Under the pieces are notes generated by a model. The model was not told the DNA's origin and ran no database searches. It was given only the letters and a program-made list of their open reading frames with translations. 64,000 nt of DNA. It comes from Paenibacillus sp. FSL H7-0331. GTDB lineage: Bacteria > Bacillota > Bacilli > Paenibacillales > NBRC-103111. The translations under genes and the position numbers were made by a program. This document shows, one piece after another, positions 8,570 through 17,816 of the stretch. The stretch lies in contig NZ_MRTH01000019.1 in the NCBI RefSeq assembly GCF_001956045.1, positions 62,001 through 126,000 of the forward strand, in the 5' to 3' direction. Every line of letters begins with the position of its first letter. Position 1 is the first letter of the stretch.

Positions 8570-9508
8570 ATGAAATTACAATCACTATTCAAAGAAGAAA
8601 TACTTACACAGTCTTCTTTAGGAGGCCATGCAAGCGATGTCTGGCTTGTCCATACGATTTCTGGTGAATATGTTGTAAGATCATCGGGAGTGGATGAAAG
8701 TGTGGAAGCACCGTTTCTGTGGGTATACAGGAACTTATTCGGAATTGAATTAAGTCATACATACGATATTGAAGAAACTAATATTTTTTTACAGCAAACA
8801 ACAACCAAATTTTTTGTGCCACGAGTTCTTTCAAAGGGATTAATTGGCGAAAGACAATTTGTAGTCGTAGAAAAAGCGCAGGGCTCTTCTTTAAATTTCT
8901 TAAATAAGCCAGTCGAGATGATGGAAGAGTTTGGAAGATCAATTGCTGAAATACATGCCTGCGAATTCAATGAATGCGGTGCCCTGAACGAGACCTATCG
9001 TTATTCCTTAATGGATTTCCCTCAAAAACTTAGTCAAGCCATTCGTACTCTTTCCTCTCGATATTACTTTTCTAATGATGCTGTTACCCAAAGACAGAGT
9101 ATTACTGCGCATTAGCCTCTGCATTACCGATCCCGAAAAGTTCATCATACATCATGTTAGATATGGACCCAAGACAATTCCTTTCGGACCAGGGAAGAGT
9201 AAGCGCAATAGTGGATACAGAAGCCTATGTACTAGGACCGCGTGAATACGAACTCTCTCTTTTGGAATGTTCTCTTGATCAATTCGGTGCTGCCTTTCCC
9301 TGATTTAACCCCTGTCCGTGATATGTATCGGTTCATGTTCTGCTTAATGGAGATAAAGGGGCCTTCTTTTGATTATGATAAGTGGTTGTCAGTTCCACAT
9401 TACTTTAACACAGTTGAAAAAGTGAGCGACGTTCCTCAATCTAAGGAAAATTTCGGCTCTTCTTTATTGTTGCGTATCTATTTAAGTAATCTATCCAATT
9501 ATCAATAA
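8570..9508 (+). pseudogene. Phosphotransferase-family (APH-like) gene, broken
   Basis: The ATG at 8570 follows GGAGG and opens a frame with aminoglycoside-phosphotransferase-like text (ASDVWLVHTISGEYVVRS, FVVVEKAQG, FGRSIAEIHACEF). It stops at 9115. Coding continues in another frame around 9154-9290 (LDMDPRQFLSDQG, VDTEAYVLGPREYEL), then returns to the first frame to 9508 (PDLTPVRDMYRFMFCLMEIKG). At least two frameshifts are needed, and the region that should hold the HGD catalytic loop is scrambled or missing. It is a decayed small-molecule kinase-like gene; the substrate is unknown. Confidence 0.8.
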
Positions 9509-9607
9509 CTGTGTTATTTATTGGAAATTAGTGGTATATAATTCTGGCACCATGGGGTTTGATGAACTCGGGAGTTCTTCATATGCCCGGATAACTAAGC
9601 CAACTGA

Positions 9608-9775
9608 ACCAATTGCGGTTATTATATCACCGACAGTCCACAACTTCGGTTGGACGGATTTTATTGGGGAGAGCCTGTTCCGGTTTTCTTGTTAAGCGTT
9701 TTGGTCTTCAGTGCATATTTTTTAGTAACGGGACTTACCATCTCATATGTTTATCTCTACAAAGAGTATAGATAA
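9608..9775 (+). pseudogene. Remnant of a membrane protein
   Basis: Between an in-frame stop at 9605-9607 and the TAA at 9773-9775 there is an open stretch with no plausible start. Its last part encodes a hydrophobic helix (PVPVFLLSVLVFSAYFLVTG) followed by ISYVYLYKEYR, which looks like the C-terminal end of a membrane protein. It sits between a broken kinase gene and pssA. I see nothing else in 9509-9868. Confidence 0.35.
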
Positions 9776-9868
9776 TCCAACCTTATGGGATAATTGGACT
9801 TAATAAAATTGAAGAACAAAAGAAATACACAACTTTCGTCAAAACTAGGTCCTCCGCGACTTCAGCGT

Positions 9869-10369
9869 TCATTTTTTCAGACTCGGAAAAGAAATCTTGC
9901 TGATCATCAATACTCCAATCAGAAGGGTGCCGAACGCCACAACAGACGGACGCGGCGACGCGGTCAACAGCAGCATGAACACGGCCGCCAGTGGTGTCGG
10001 CATCCCGACAAATCCAGAAATATGGCTTTGCGTAGCATTGAAACGCGCCAGTCGCAGAGCGCCACAGCAGACGTAAATCAGGCAGCAAGCAGTTCCAAAC
10101 ATGCGGATCTCATGCAGTGAAGCGACATAAGCCATTATAGCAGGCGCAACCGCGAACGTCACAAGATCTGCCAGTGAATCAAGCTCTTTACCCAGCAACG
10201 ATACGGCATTCAACTTCCTTGCACAGTAACCGTCCAAAAAATCGCAGAATAATCCCAGCATCACTAGCAATATAGCGGCTAAGATCTCGCCTTTAAAGGT
10301 AAACAAAATTGCAGTGAAGCCTAGCAGTAGATTACTCAGTGTTAGTATCGACGGAATCAATTTCTTCAT
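9869..10369 (-). CDS. pssA: CDP-diacylglycerol-serine O-phosphatidyltransferase
   Basis: 166 residues from ATG at 10369 (minus), with GGAG eight bases upstream; the longer reading from 10402 lacks a ribosome site. The CDP-alcohol phosphatidyltransferase motif D-G-x2-A-R-x8-G-x3-D-x3-D is complete in DGYCARKLNAVSLLGKELD plus the last Asp. About five membrane helices. The enzyme makes phosphatidylserine from CDP-diacylglycerol and serine at the membrane. No psd decarboxylase gene is adjacent. Confidence 0.92.
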   Translation of the reverse strand: MKKLIPSILTLSNLLLGFTAILFTFKGEILAAILLVMLGLFCDFLDGYCARKLNAVSLLGKELDSLADLVTFAVAPAIMAYVASLHEIRMFGTACCLIYVCCGALRLARFNATQSHISGFVGMPTPLAAVFMLLLTASPRPSVVAFGTLLIGVLMISKISFPSLKK

Positions 10370-10468
10370 GTTTGTCACTCCAAAATGTTTAATCGCTGTC
10401 ATTTTTAATTATCTTCTCTTTTGACCGCGTGGGACCGAATGGTTGAGTTTCATGCATGTGCCCGCAAA

Positions 10469-11026
10469 CTATTCAAAACCATTCCGGTTTGAAACATTTT
10501 TGAGCCACTCTTTTTCTAACAATGCATATTGAAAAGTGTTTTCATATTTTGGTGTCCCATCCTCGTAATTAGTAAAAGAAACAAATTCTATAAAACAACC
10601 TTCTTTACGCATACCTAATTTTTCACATAATTTTTGTGATCTCATGTTATCATCCTCTACATACGCATACAGCCTTCTTGCTTCTTTTTGCGTAAAGAGA
10701 TAATTGAAGAAAGCTTCCGCGCTTTCACGTGCATATCCCGCTCCTTCATATCTAGCATTGAAATTCCACCCAATACTAAAAGTATCAGGTTCTTCTTTCA
10801 GATAGAATAGTTCTCCAATTAGATCATTGCTCTCTTTCAGGCAGACTGCAATATGAGAGTCTTCACAGCTTCTTTTTTGAAGCTCTAAAGCTGCTTCTTC
10901 CAATGTCGAAACTTTATTACTAAGGAAGCAGTTCACTCTGGGATTAGCCGAATATTCCAAAAATTTTTGAGCATCTGTCACGGAAAAATTTCTTAACCTC
11001 AATCGATTGGTTTCCATTATTTTCAT
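10469..11026 (-). CDS. GNAT N-acetyltransferase, RimJ/RimL type
   Basis: 185 residues, start ATG 11026 (minus) after AAGGAG. ETNRLRLRNFSVTDAQKFLEY at the N-terminus, the GYARESAEAFFNYLF helix after the acetyl-CoA loop (YEGAGYA) and DDNMRSQKLCEKLGMRKEG are typical of RimJ/RimL-like GNAT enzymes. It acetylates a protein N-terminus or a small amine using acetyl-CoA; the substrate cannot be told from the sequence. It stands alone between pssA and a TVP38 gene, all on the minus strand. Confidence 0.88.
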   Translation of the reverse strand: MKIMETNRLRLRNFSVTDAQKFLEYSANPRVNCFLSNKVSTLEEAALELQKRSCEDSHIAVCLKESNDLIGELFYLKEEPDTFSIGWNFNARYEGAGYARESAEAFFNYLFTQKEARRLYAYVEDDNMRSQKLCEKLGMRKEGCFIEFVSFTNYEDGTPKYENTFQYALLEKEWLKNVSNRNGFE

Positions 11027-11095
11027 GGGTAGTTCATCTCCTTCGACTCATGGTAAAAATATTTTATGTGATGAATTTTTCGTCACATATGCGTA

Positions 11096-11794
11096 CTACG
11101 ATTTTTCTTCTTTCTTTTCAGATTTTGAAAAAAGTTCAATCCATTTATTCTTGTAAAAGTACCCGATCATGAAAGCAACAATAGAGATGAGTGTAATAAT
11201 GATAGCGACTACATATTGTTCCTGATGAATTGTGGTTCCAACAACAGAGGCTACGATCCATGGAAGACGTCCAACAAGAAGCAAAGTGAAGAAACGTAAA
11301 GACCCGATCGGTGTAAGGGCTGCTACAAATACTAGTAGATCTTTTGGTAAGCCAGGAATAAGGAAAAAGATAAATAAAAATACTGACAGCTTTTTCTCAT
11401 TTTTCAAAACGGACATCCACTTGTATTTCTTATTTTCTAGTAAGCGTTCAATCCAAGAACGGCCGATAAAACGAGTGAAGTAAAAAGCTATTGCTGCGCC
11501 TAACAACATGCCAATTGTCGCATAAAGTGTTCCAAGACTTACACCATAAATGTATCCCCCTGCAATTTGCACAACTTCCCCTGGAATAGGAGCAACCACA
11601 ACTTGAAGTATTTGGAAAAATATAAACAATACTGGCCCCCAGTTTCCTGAAGATCGAATAAAATCTCTGAAATTATCCATGGATGATAATATTTCGAAAA
11701 TAGCAGGGGCATACCGAATAAATAGAAAAATCAACACAATGGCTAATAAGAGTAAAATTATTTTTAGTAGTTTGTTCTTTTTTTGTTGTGTCAT
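11096..11794 (-). CDS. TVP38/TMEM64 (DedA-like) membrane protein
   Basis: 232 residues, start ATG 11794 (minus) after AAGGAG. An N-terminal helix is followed by the family core: PIPGEVVQIAGGYIYG, GAAIAFYFTRFIGR, then FLFIFFLIPGLPKDLLVFVAALTPI and further helices. This VTT/DedA-type domain is a membrane-embedded fold, with lipid transport or scrambling suggested for relatives. The C-terminus is Lys/Glu-rich and cytosolic. Confidence 0.9.
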   Translation of the reverse strand: MTQQKKNKLLKIILLLLAIVLIFLFIRYAPAIFEILSSMDNFRDFIRSSGNWGPVLFIFFQILQVVVAPIPGEVVQIAGGYIYGVSLGTLYATIGMLLGAAIAFYFTRFIGRSWIERLLENKKYKWMSVLKNEKKLSVFLFIFFLIPGLPKDLLVFVAALTPIGSLRFFTLLLVGRLPWIVASVVGTTIHQEQYVVAIIITLISIVAFMIGYFYKNKWIELFSKSEKKEEKS

Positions 11795-11856
11795 TTATAA
11801 CTACTCCTTAATTTTTGATAACGGGTACTTAAGCGAGATAATTGCATGGACTCCCG

Positions 11857-13676
11857 TTACTCCAATTCAAAAGCTCCCGTATACAATTGATGATAAATTC
11901 CACTTTGCTCTATCAATTGATCGTGGTTACCGCGTTCCTTAATCTGGCCTTTTTCCATCACCATAATCACATCAGAATTCCGTACGGTAGACAAACGGTG
12001 AGCGATGACAAATACAGTTCTGCCTTCCATCAGGTTGTCCATTCCCAATTGTACTAACGCTTCCGTTCGTGAATCGATTGATGATGTTGCTTCATCCAAA
12101 ATCATAACAGGCGGATTAGCAATAGCCGCTCGGGCGATGGCCAGCAATTGGCTCTGACCCTGGGAAAGCCCATTACCGCTACCATCCAGCCGGGTATCAT
12201 ATCCTTCCGGTAAGCGTTCAATGAAGCTGGCAGCGTGGGACAGCTTGGCAGCTTTCTTTACTTCCTCGTCACTCGCATCCAGGCGCCCGTAAGCAATGTT
12301 ATCGGCCACAGTCCCGGAAAAAAGATGAGTATCTTGCAGAACGATTCCTAGTGAACGGCGTAAATCAGCTTTTCGGATGCGTTGAATATTGATGCCATCA
12401 TAAAGGATTTCACCTCCTGTAATATCGTAGAAGCGGTTAAGCAGGTTGGAGACAGTGGTTTTCCCCGCACCCGTAGCACCTACAAAAGCAAGTTTTGTCC
12501 AGGCTTAGCATAAAGCGTTAGATTCTGAAGCACCTGCTTTTTATCGCCATACGAAAAGGATACTTGCCTGAACTCAACTTTTCCCTTCAAAGCCACAACG
12601 GAACCGTCTTCCAGCCTCCACGACCATCCGGCATGATGCTGATTTTTTTCTAGCGTCACGCGCCCATCATCCTCTTCGGGACTTTCATCCATCAAATTGA
12701 AAATCCGTTGTGCTCCCGCAAGGGCCACCACAAACATATGCATCTGCGAGGAGATTTCGGTGATCGGCATGGTGAAATTTCTGGACAAGCTCAGAAAGGC
12801 TGCGATGCTCCCCAGTGTCAAACCTGTATTCCAGCCAGATATCGCCATAGCTCCGCCGACAATGGCAACGAGCACATAAATTACGGTTGCAAGATTTTCA
12901 TTAATAGGCATCAGGATGTTTGAATATTTATTTGCTGTAGTTGAGTTTTTAAACAATTCCTCGTTTAATCGAGAAAACTGTTCAATTGCTTTATCCTCGC
13001 GGCTGAACACTTGCACAACTTTTTGACCATGTATCATTTCCTCAATATAACCGTCTACAACGCCAATCGATTCCTGCTGCTGGAAAAAGTGCTTAGTTGC
13101 TTTTGTGCCCACTGTCTTGGTCACCCATAACATCACAATTGCGCCAATTACCACTACAATCGTTAACGGTACATCGAGATAAAGCATAGTCCCAAGCACC
13201 GCTAAAATGGTCACAACGGTTGATAGCAATTGTGGCAATCCGTCGGTCAGCATCAGGTTAAGCGTATCCACATCATTCGTATAGTGGCTCATAATATCGC
13301 CATGTGCTTTTCGGTCAAAATACTTAATGGGAAGCTTTTGCATTTGGCTGAACAAATGGTCGCGAATTTTTTTCAAGATTTGTTGCGAGATCGTAATCAT
13401 CAATCTCTTGGAGGCAAACGTACTGATGACCCCAGCAGCGTAGACCACAGCAAGAATCGTTAATGCCTGCAGCAAGGCATCAAACACCGGATTTTGATCG
13501 CCCAGCAAAGGCACGATAAAGTCGTCAATAAGCAGCTTTAAAAATGTAGCAGATACTACCGATACGGCGGCGCTAATCAGCACGAACAGCAACACCAGGC
13601 AAGATCTGAATTTAAAATACCTGAAGTAGGCCAATAGCCGCATAATGGTTTTACCGTAATTCGTGCTGTCCGACAT
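11857..13676 (-). pseudogene. ABC exporter half-transporter (BmrD/YheH-like), one-base frameshift before Walker A
   Basis: Reads from ATG 13676 (minus), overlapping the end of the upstream half-transporter by 26 bases. The transmembrane domain is intact to KPGQN, then the frame stops. Continuation in the next frame gives FVGATGAGKTT (Walker A), LSQGQSQ signature and MILDEATSSID. A single missing A in an A-run (T4 on the plus strand at 12493-12496) explains the break; restoring it gives about 606 residues, normal for the family. It is the catalytically canonical partner (Glu after Walker B Asp) of 13651-15402. It may be a sequencing error, a real mutation, or a slippery site. Confidence 0.85.
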
Positions 13677-15402
13677 ATTCTCCACCACCCTTCGTTTGCG
13701 TATAATAAGTCTCCTGATAAATAGCACTTCTGCTCAGGAGTTCCTGGTGAGAGCCTATATCCACCATTTTGCCTTCGTGCAGCAGGATAATCTGATCTGC
13801 TTCCTCTACGGAAGCGATGCGTTGTGCAATGATGATTTTGGTTGTGTCGGGGATGCTTTCCTTGAAGACTTTCCTGATCATGGCATCTGTTCGTGTATCG
13901 ACAGCGCTGGTCGAATCATCCAGGATAAGAATCTTGGGCTTTTTAAGCAAGGCTCTTGCAATACAAAGCCGCTGCTTCTGACCTCCGGAAACGTTGTTTC
14001 CTCCTTGAGTCAGGTGAGTATCATATCCGTTAGGGAAGGCCAAGATAAAGTCATGGGCCTGGGCTGCTTTGCATGCTTCAATCAGCTCATCATCGGTAGC
14101 CGATTCATTACCCCAAAGAAGGTTTTCCTTAATGGAGCCCTCAAACAAAACATTTTTTTGTAGCACCATCACAACTTGGTTTCTGAGCACGTGTAGATCG
14201 TACTGTTTCACATTCGTTCCACTAACGAGCACCTCGCCATCACTTGCGTCATAGAGGCGTGGAATCAATTGCACAAGTGTCGATTTTGCACTGCCGGCTC
14301 CTCCAATGATACCGATGGTTTGTCCCGAGTGGATTCGAAGATTAATGCCGGATAAAGCGTATTTCTCTACTTTGGTTGAGTAACGAAACGAAACGTTGCG
14401 AAATTCCACATCTCCCGTATGCAATTCCATTACTGGCGAATTCGGACTCGTAATGTCAGGCTGTTCGTTTAATAAATCATTGATTCGCCTGGTGGAAGCG
14501 CGGGCAATGGCGATCACAATGACTACGATACCGAGCGTCATCAGGCTCATCAGAATCTGCATGGAGTAGGCAAATACGCTCGTCAGCTCTCCGGGCGTCA
14601 TTGTGCCACTGACAACCAGCTTGGCTCCAATCCATGAAAGGAGGAGCATCACGGCATAAAGAACGACTTGCATCAGTGGCAGTTCATAAGATAGCATGCG
14701 TTCCGCTTTGACCATTTGCGTGAATATCTTTTGTGATACGGCCTGGAACTTTGAAACCTCGTAATTTTCCCGAACATAGGATTTGACTACACGAATACCC
14801 CGGACATTTTCCTGGACGACTTTATTTAGTTCATCATAGCTGTCAAAGGCTCGTTCGAAGATGGGGAAAGAATACTTCATAATGAGTAAAATCCCCACCG
14901 CAAGAACGGGAATGACTACTAAAAACCATACGGCAATGGTTGGGCTGATTTCAAAGGTCATTACGGTCGCAAAAATCATCATAACAGGGCTGCGAAACGC
15001 AATCCTTATGATCATTGAAAAGGCGTTTTGCACATGCGTAATATCGGTCGTCAGCCTCGTTACGATGCCGGAGGTTGAAAATTTGTCCATATTGGAATAG
15101 GATAGCCGCTGGACATGGCGAAACAGGTCGTAGCGCAGGTTTTTCCCAAACCCTGCCATGGCGATTGCGGAGTGTTTGCCAGCGAGTGCCCCAAACACAA
15201 GCGATACCAGCGCAAACAACACCAGGATCAAGCCATATTTCACAATCAGACTCATATTCCCGCCGCTAATTCCCCCATCAATTAATTCCGCCATAAACAA
15301 TGGAATAGTGACTTCCATTGCAACCTCGCCAAGCAAAAACAAGGGAGTCAGCCATGTATCCTTCTTGTAATCCCTCACGCTTTGGAGCAATTTTCCTAAC
15401 AT
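13651..15402 (-). CDS. ABC exporter half-transporter (BmrC/YheI-like), degenerate nucleotide site
   Basis: 583 residues. ATG 15402 (minus) is preferred, as GAGGAG lies 7 bases upstream; ATG 15408 is too close to it. Six transmembrane helices and coupling text ENVRGIRVVKSYVRE, then the ATPase domain with Walker A GGAGSAKST (Ala where Gly is usual), signature VSGGQKQR and Walker B ILILDDSTSAVD, where Asp replaces the catalytic Glu. Such a degenerate site is typical of one half of heterodimeric multidrug exporters; the partner is 11857-13676. Transcription is probably controlled by the MerR regulator at 15533 through the promoter at 15475-15505. Confidence 0.92.
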   Translation of the reverse strand: MLGKLLQSVRDYKKDTWLTPLFLLGEVAMEVTIPLFMAELIDGGISGGNMSLIVKYGLILVLFALVSLVFGALAGKHSAIAMAGFGKNLRYDLFRHVQRLSYSNMDKFSTSGIVTRLTTDITHVQNAFSMIIRIAFRSPVMMIFATVMTFEISPTIAVWFLVVIPVLAVGILLIMKYSFPIFERAFDSYDELNKVVQENVRGIRVVKSYVRENYEVSKFQAVSQKIFTQMVKAERMLSYELPLMQVVLYAVMLLLSWIGAKLVVSGTMTPGELTSVFAYSMQILMSLMTLGIVVIVIAIARASTRRINDLLNEQPDITSPNSPVMELHTGDVEFRNVSFRYSTKVEKYALSGINLRIHSGQTIGIIGGAGSAKSTLVQLIPRLYDASDGEVLVSGTNVKQYDLHVLRNQVVMVLQKNVLFEGSIKENLLWGNESATDDELIEACKAAQAHDFILAFPNGYDTHLTQGGNNVSGGQKQRLCIARALLKKPKILILDDSTSAVDTRTDAMIRKVFKESIPDTTKIIIAQRIASVEEADQIILLHEGKMVDIGSHQELLSRSAIYQETYYTQTKGGGEYVGQHELR

Positions 15403-15474
15403 AAACATTCTCCTCTTTTGTAGTTAAAACTTTTTTCCCCAATCCATTGTAGATGAAGTGTAGCAATAGATGCT

Positions 15475-15505
15475 ATTATAAACTGTATAGTAACTATACA
15501 GTCAA
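15475..15505 (-). promoter_or_regulatory. MerR-type promoter with 19-bp spacer and palindromic operator
   Basis: On the minus strand a -35 TTGACT (15500-15505) and a perfect -10 TATAAT (15475-15480) are separated by exactly 19 bases. Within it and the -35 box, arms ACTGTATAGT (15482-15491) and its reverse complement (15493-15502) form a perfect palindrome around one base. A 19-bp spacer carrying a dyad is the hallmark of promoters untwisted by MerR-family activators. It drives the exporter genes and lies 30 bases before the divergent merR-like gene. Confidence 0.92.
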
Positions 15506-15532
15506 TCAGGTTTTTCTTTTTGGGAGGTTGCC

Positions 15533-16360
15533 ATGTATCAAACCGATATGCTATCCATTAGTGCTTTTTCCAAAATGTCAGATGTTACACGCAAAACACT
15601 TATTTACTATGATCGTATTGGGCTGTTCAAGCCGGCATTTGTCGCCGACAACGGATATCGTTATTACCATCGTAGCCAGTTGGATACGATCGGTGTGATT
15701 CATATTTTCAAGGAGCTTGGCATGTCTCTTGAGGAAATTCGAGGGCATCTGGGCAATCGTACTCCTGCTAGCACACTTGAACTTCTGCGAAAACAGGAAG
15801 AGATTATCCAATTGCAGATCGCCAAGCTTGAACAAACCCGGCAAATGATCATCATGCAAGCTGAGAATATTGAACTTTCGATCAACGTAAACACAAGCCA
15901 TATGCAGGTGATCTGGCAATCCAGGATTCCTTTGCTGTTGAGTTGCCGCGTTCACGCATCCAAGAAGCAATTTCCCGAATATCTCTGGGATGATTTTCAA
16001 CTGCGTCTGCAGAGGGAGAATGCGCCAATCGGATATCCGAATGGCGTAATTGTTAAAAAGGAGGATTTACTGAAGAGAGACGGAGATATGGTGTCCCATA
16101 TGTTTAGTCGCATGGCAACTCATTTTCAAGAAAAAGTATATATGCCGGAGGGGTTCTACTTGGTTTCGTACACTAGGGCGGATTATGGAGATACAGATAA
16201 AATCTATCCGCAAATTTTTGATTACATTGAGAAGAAACAATATGTTGTACTTGGTGATGCTTACGAGGAGTACTTGCAGGATGAGGTGTCGCTACAAAAT
16301 CCGGAGGAGTATCTGGTCAGAATTATGGTGCATATTAAGGAACCGTCGAACGATAAGTGA
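15533..16360 (+). CDS. MerR-family activator with C-terminal effector domain (BmrR-like)
   Basis: 275 residues, start ATG 15533 with GGGAGG upstream. Residues about 6-75 form the MerR winged helix (ISAFSKMSDVTRKTLIYYDRIGLFKPAF, NGYRYYHRSQLDTIGVIHIFKELGMSLEEI). A dimerisation coiled coil follows (about 80-120), then a GyrI-like drug-binding domain ending in YLVRIMVHIKE. It is divergent from the ABC exporter pair and the intergenic region has a textbook MerR operator, so it most likely senses a toxic hydrophobic compound and activates the exporter. Confidence 0.92.
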   Translation: MYQTDMLSISAFSKMSDVTRKTLIYYDRIGLFKPAFVADNGYRYYHRSQLDTIGVIHIFKELGMSLEEIRGHLGNRTPASTLELLRKQEEIIQLQIAKLEQTRQMIIMQAENIELSINVNTSHMQVIWQSRIPLLLSCRVHASKKQFPEYLWDDFQLRLQRENAPIGYPNGVIVKKEDLLKRDGDMVSHMFSRMATHFQEKVYMPEGFYLVSYTRADYGDTDKIYPQIFDYIEKKQYVVLGDAYEEYLQDEVSLQNPEEYLVRIMVHIKEPSNDK

Positions 16361-16436
16361 AAAGGTTCTACTCAGAACGTCTCAAATAAAAAATGCTTAC
16401 CATTAACGAAGCTTTGTTAAATCAATGTTCTTTGTG

Positions 16437-16487
16437 TTTGTAGGGATATTCTTAACGTTTTTCTTATGACATGAATATCCCTACAAA
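16437..16487 (+). terminator. Stem-loop after the MerR gene
   Basis: Arms TTTGTAGGGATATTC (16437-16451) and its perfect complement at 16473-16487 enclose 21 bases. No T tract follows, so termination efficiency is unclear. In the rest of 16361-16815 I see only a TTGACA at 16737-16742 followed by a weak catabolite-operator-like stretch (TGACAACGCTTTCT), which could belong to the promoter of the sugar transporter. Confidence 0.5.
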
Positions 16488-16815
16488 GCGTGCAATAAGT
16501 GTTGAATTGTAGTTATAAATGGAAAATAACCTTAATTGAAAAAAAAGCACGTCTTCAATTAAAGGGGGAAATTCGAATTATGATGCAGTATTTAATGATA
16601 TTACTATTACTGAATGTTAATGTCTTCTGGAAGCATATAGACAACTGTAGGGTGAAGTGAGTGATCAGAGCCACGGGCGGGTATAGTGTCGATGGAGGGG
16701 AGTTGCATTTTAGTGCGGATGAGATTTGATCAAAAATTGACAACGCTTTCTCAAAAATTTTGGCTTACCGGTGAGTACTGCAGGGATGTAATATGGGATT
16801 AAGGGAGGAACGAAC

Positions 16816-17799
16816 ATGGAATTGGATTCGCAGCTAGCAAGACCCGCAGCCAAAGCCGATCGGAAAGCGTTTTTATGGAAGCGGTTTAAACAGCAAAAGA
16901 TGCTTCATTTATTTGTTGGCCTAGGGATGATTTTCTTTCTGATTTTTTCCTACACGCCTATGTTCGGCATCATCATGGCGTTTAAGGATTACAGCATTTC
17001 ATCTGGCATTAAGGGCATTTTCACCAGCGAATGGGTCGGTTTAAAATATTTCGACGAATTCGTAAATGATTATCAATTTGGAACAATTGTTCGTAATACA
17101 CTCGTGTTAAGCTTGCTGAAGGTAATCTTCACCTTCCCCGCGCCGATCATTTTTGCGATCATGCTTAACGAAGTGAAACACATGGCCTTCAAACGATTAG
17201 TGCAAACGGTCAGCTACCTACCTCACTTCATCTCTTGGATTGTCGTCGTCAGCCTCGCCTTTTTCTTTCTATCAGCAGACGTCGGACTTGTGAACAAGGC
17301 GCTTTTGGGACTTGGTCTCATCGACAAGCAGCTCGACATTCTGACCAATGCGAACTACTTTTGGGGACTCGCGGTCGGAAGTGCCGTGTGGAAGGAGATG
17401 GGCTGGTGGACAATCATCTTCCTGGCGGCCATCACTGGCATCAGTCCGGCTCTTTACGAAGCGGCGCAAATCGACGGTGCCGGAAGGCTGGCACGTATCC
17501 GCCACATCACGATTCCAGGCATGAAGGGTACGATCATTGTCGTACTTATTCTCACAATCGGAAGTATTCTCGGCGGTGGTCTGGTCGGCTCGAACTTCGA
17601 GCAGGCGTATCTTCTTGGCAACACCATCAACAATCCAACCTCGGAGATTGTTCAGACCTATGCGTTTAAAGTCGGCCTGCGGGATGGTCGTTTCTCATAC
17701 GCAGCAGCCATTGACCTGATCCAATCCGTCATCTCGGTTTTGTTGATCTTCTCCAGCAATTACATCGCCAAGCGAAAGTCGGATTCAAGCCTATTCTAG
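16816..17799 (+). CDS. Carbohydrate ABC permease, LplB/YteP-like
   Basis: 327 residues, start ATG 16816 after AGGGAGG. Six transmembrane helices and the permease motif EAAQIDGAGRLARIRHITIPGM (EAA loop) near residues 215-235 identify one half of a CUT1-type sugar importer. The text MFGIIMAFKDYSI and NPTSEIVQTYAFKVGLRDGRFSYAAAIDL is characteristic of LplB-type permeases that import oligosaccharides in Paenibacillus and Bacillus. It overlaps the stop/start area of the next permease gene and forms an operon with it and the lipoprotein. Confidence 0.93.
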   Translation: MELDSQLARPAAKADRKAFLWKRFKQQKMLHLFVGLGMIFFLIFSYTPMFGIIMAFKDYSISSGIKGIFTSEWVGLKYFDEFVNDYQFGTIVRNTLVLSLLKVIFTFPAPIIFAIMLNEVKHMAFKRLVQTVSYLPHFISWIVVVSLAFFFLSADVGLVNKALLGLGLIDKQLDILTNANYFWGLAVGSAVWKEMGWWTIIFLAAITGISPALYEAAQIDGAGRLARIRHITIPGMKGTIIVVLILTIGSILGGGLVGSNFEQAYLLGNTINNPTSEIVQTYAFKVGLRDGRFSYAAAIDLIQSVISVLLIFSSNYIAKRKSDSSLF

Positions 17800-17816
17800 T
17801 GAAAGGAGGAACGTTC

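Noticed and set aside
9424..9450. Similarity between GTGAGCGACGTTCCT in the broken kinase and 26770-26790
   Set aside because: Short partial match, one copy is coding; likely coincidence.
13663..14163. 166-codon frame antisense to the ABC exporter
   Set aside because: Shadow of the conserved ATPase domain on the other strand.
16737..16760. Catabolite-repression operator before the sugar permease
   Set aside because: Only a partial match (final A missing) and no good -10 nearby; kept only as a remark.
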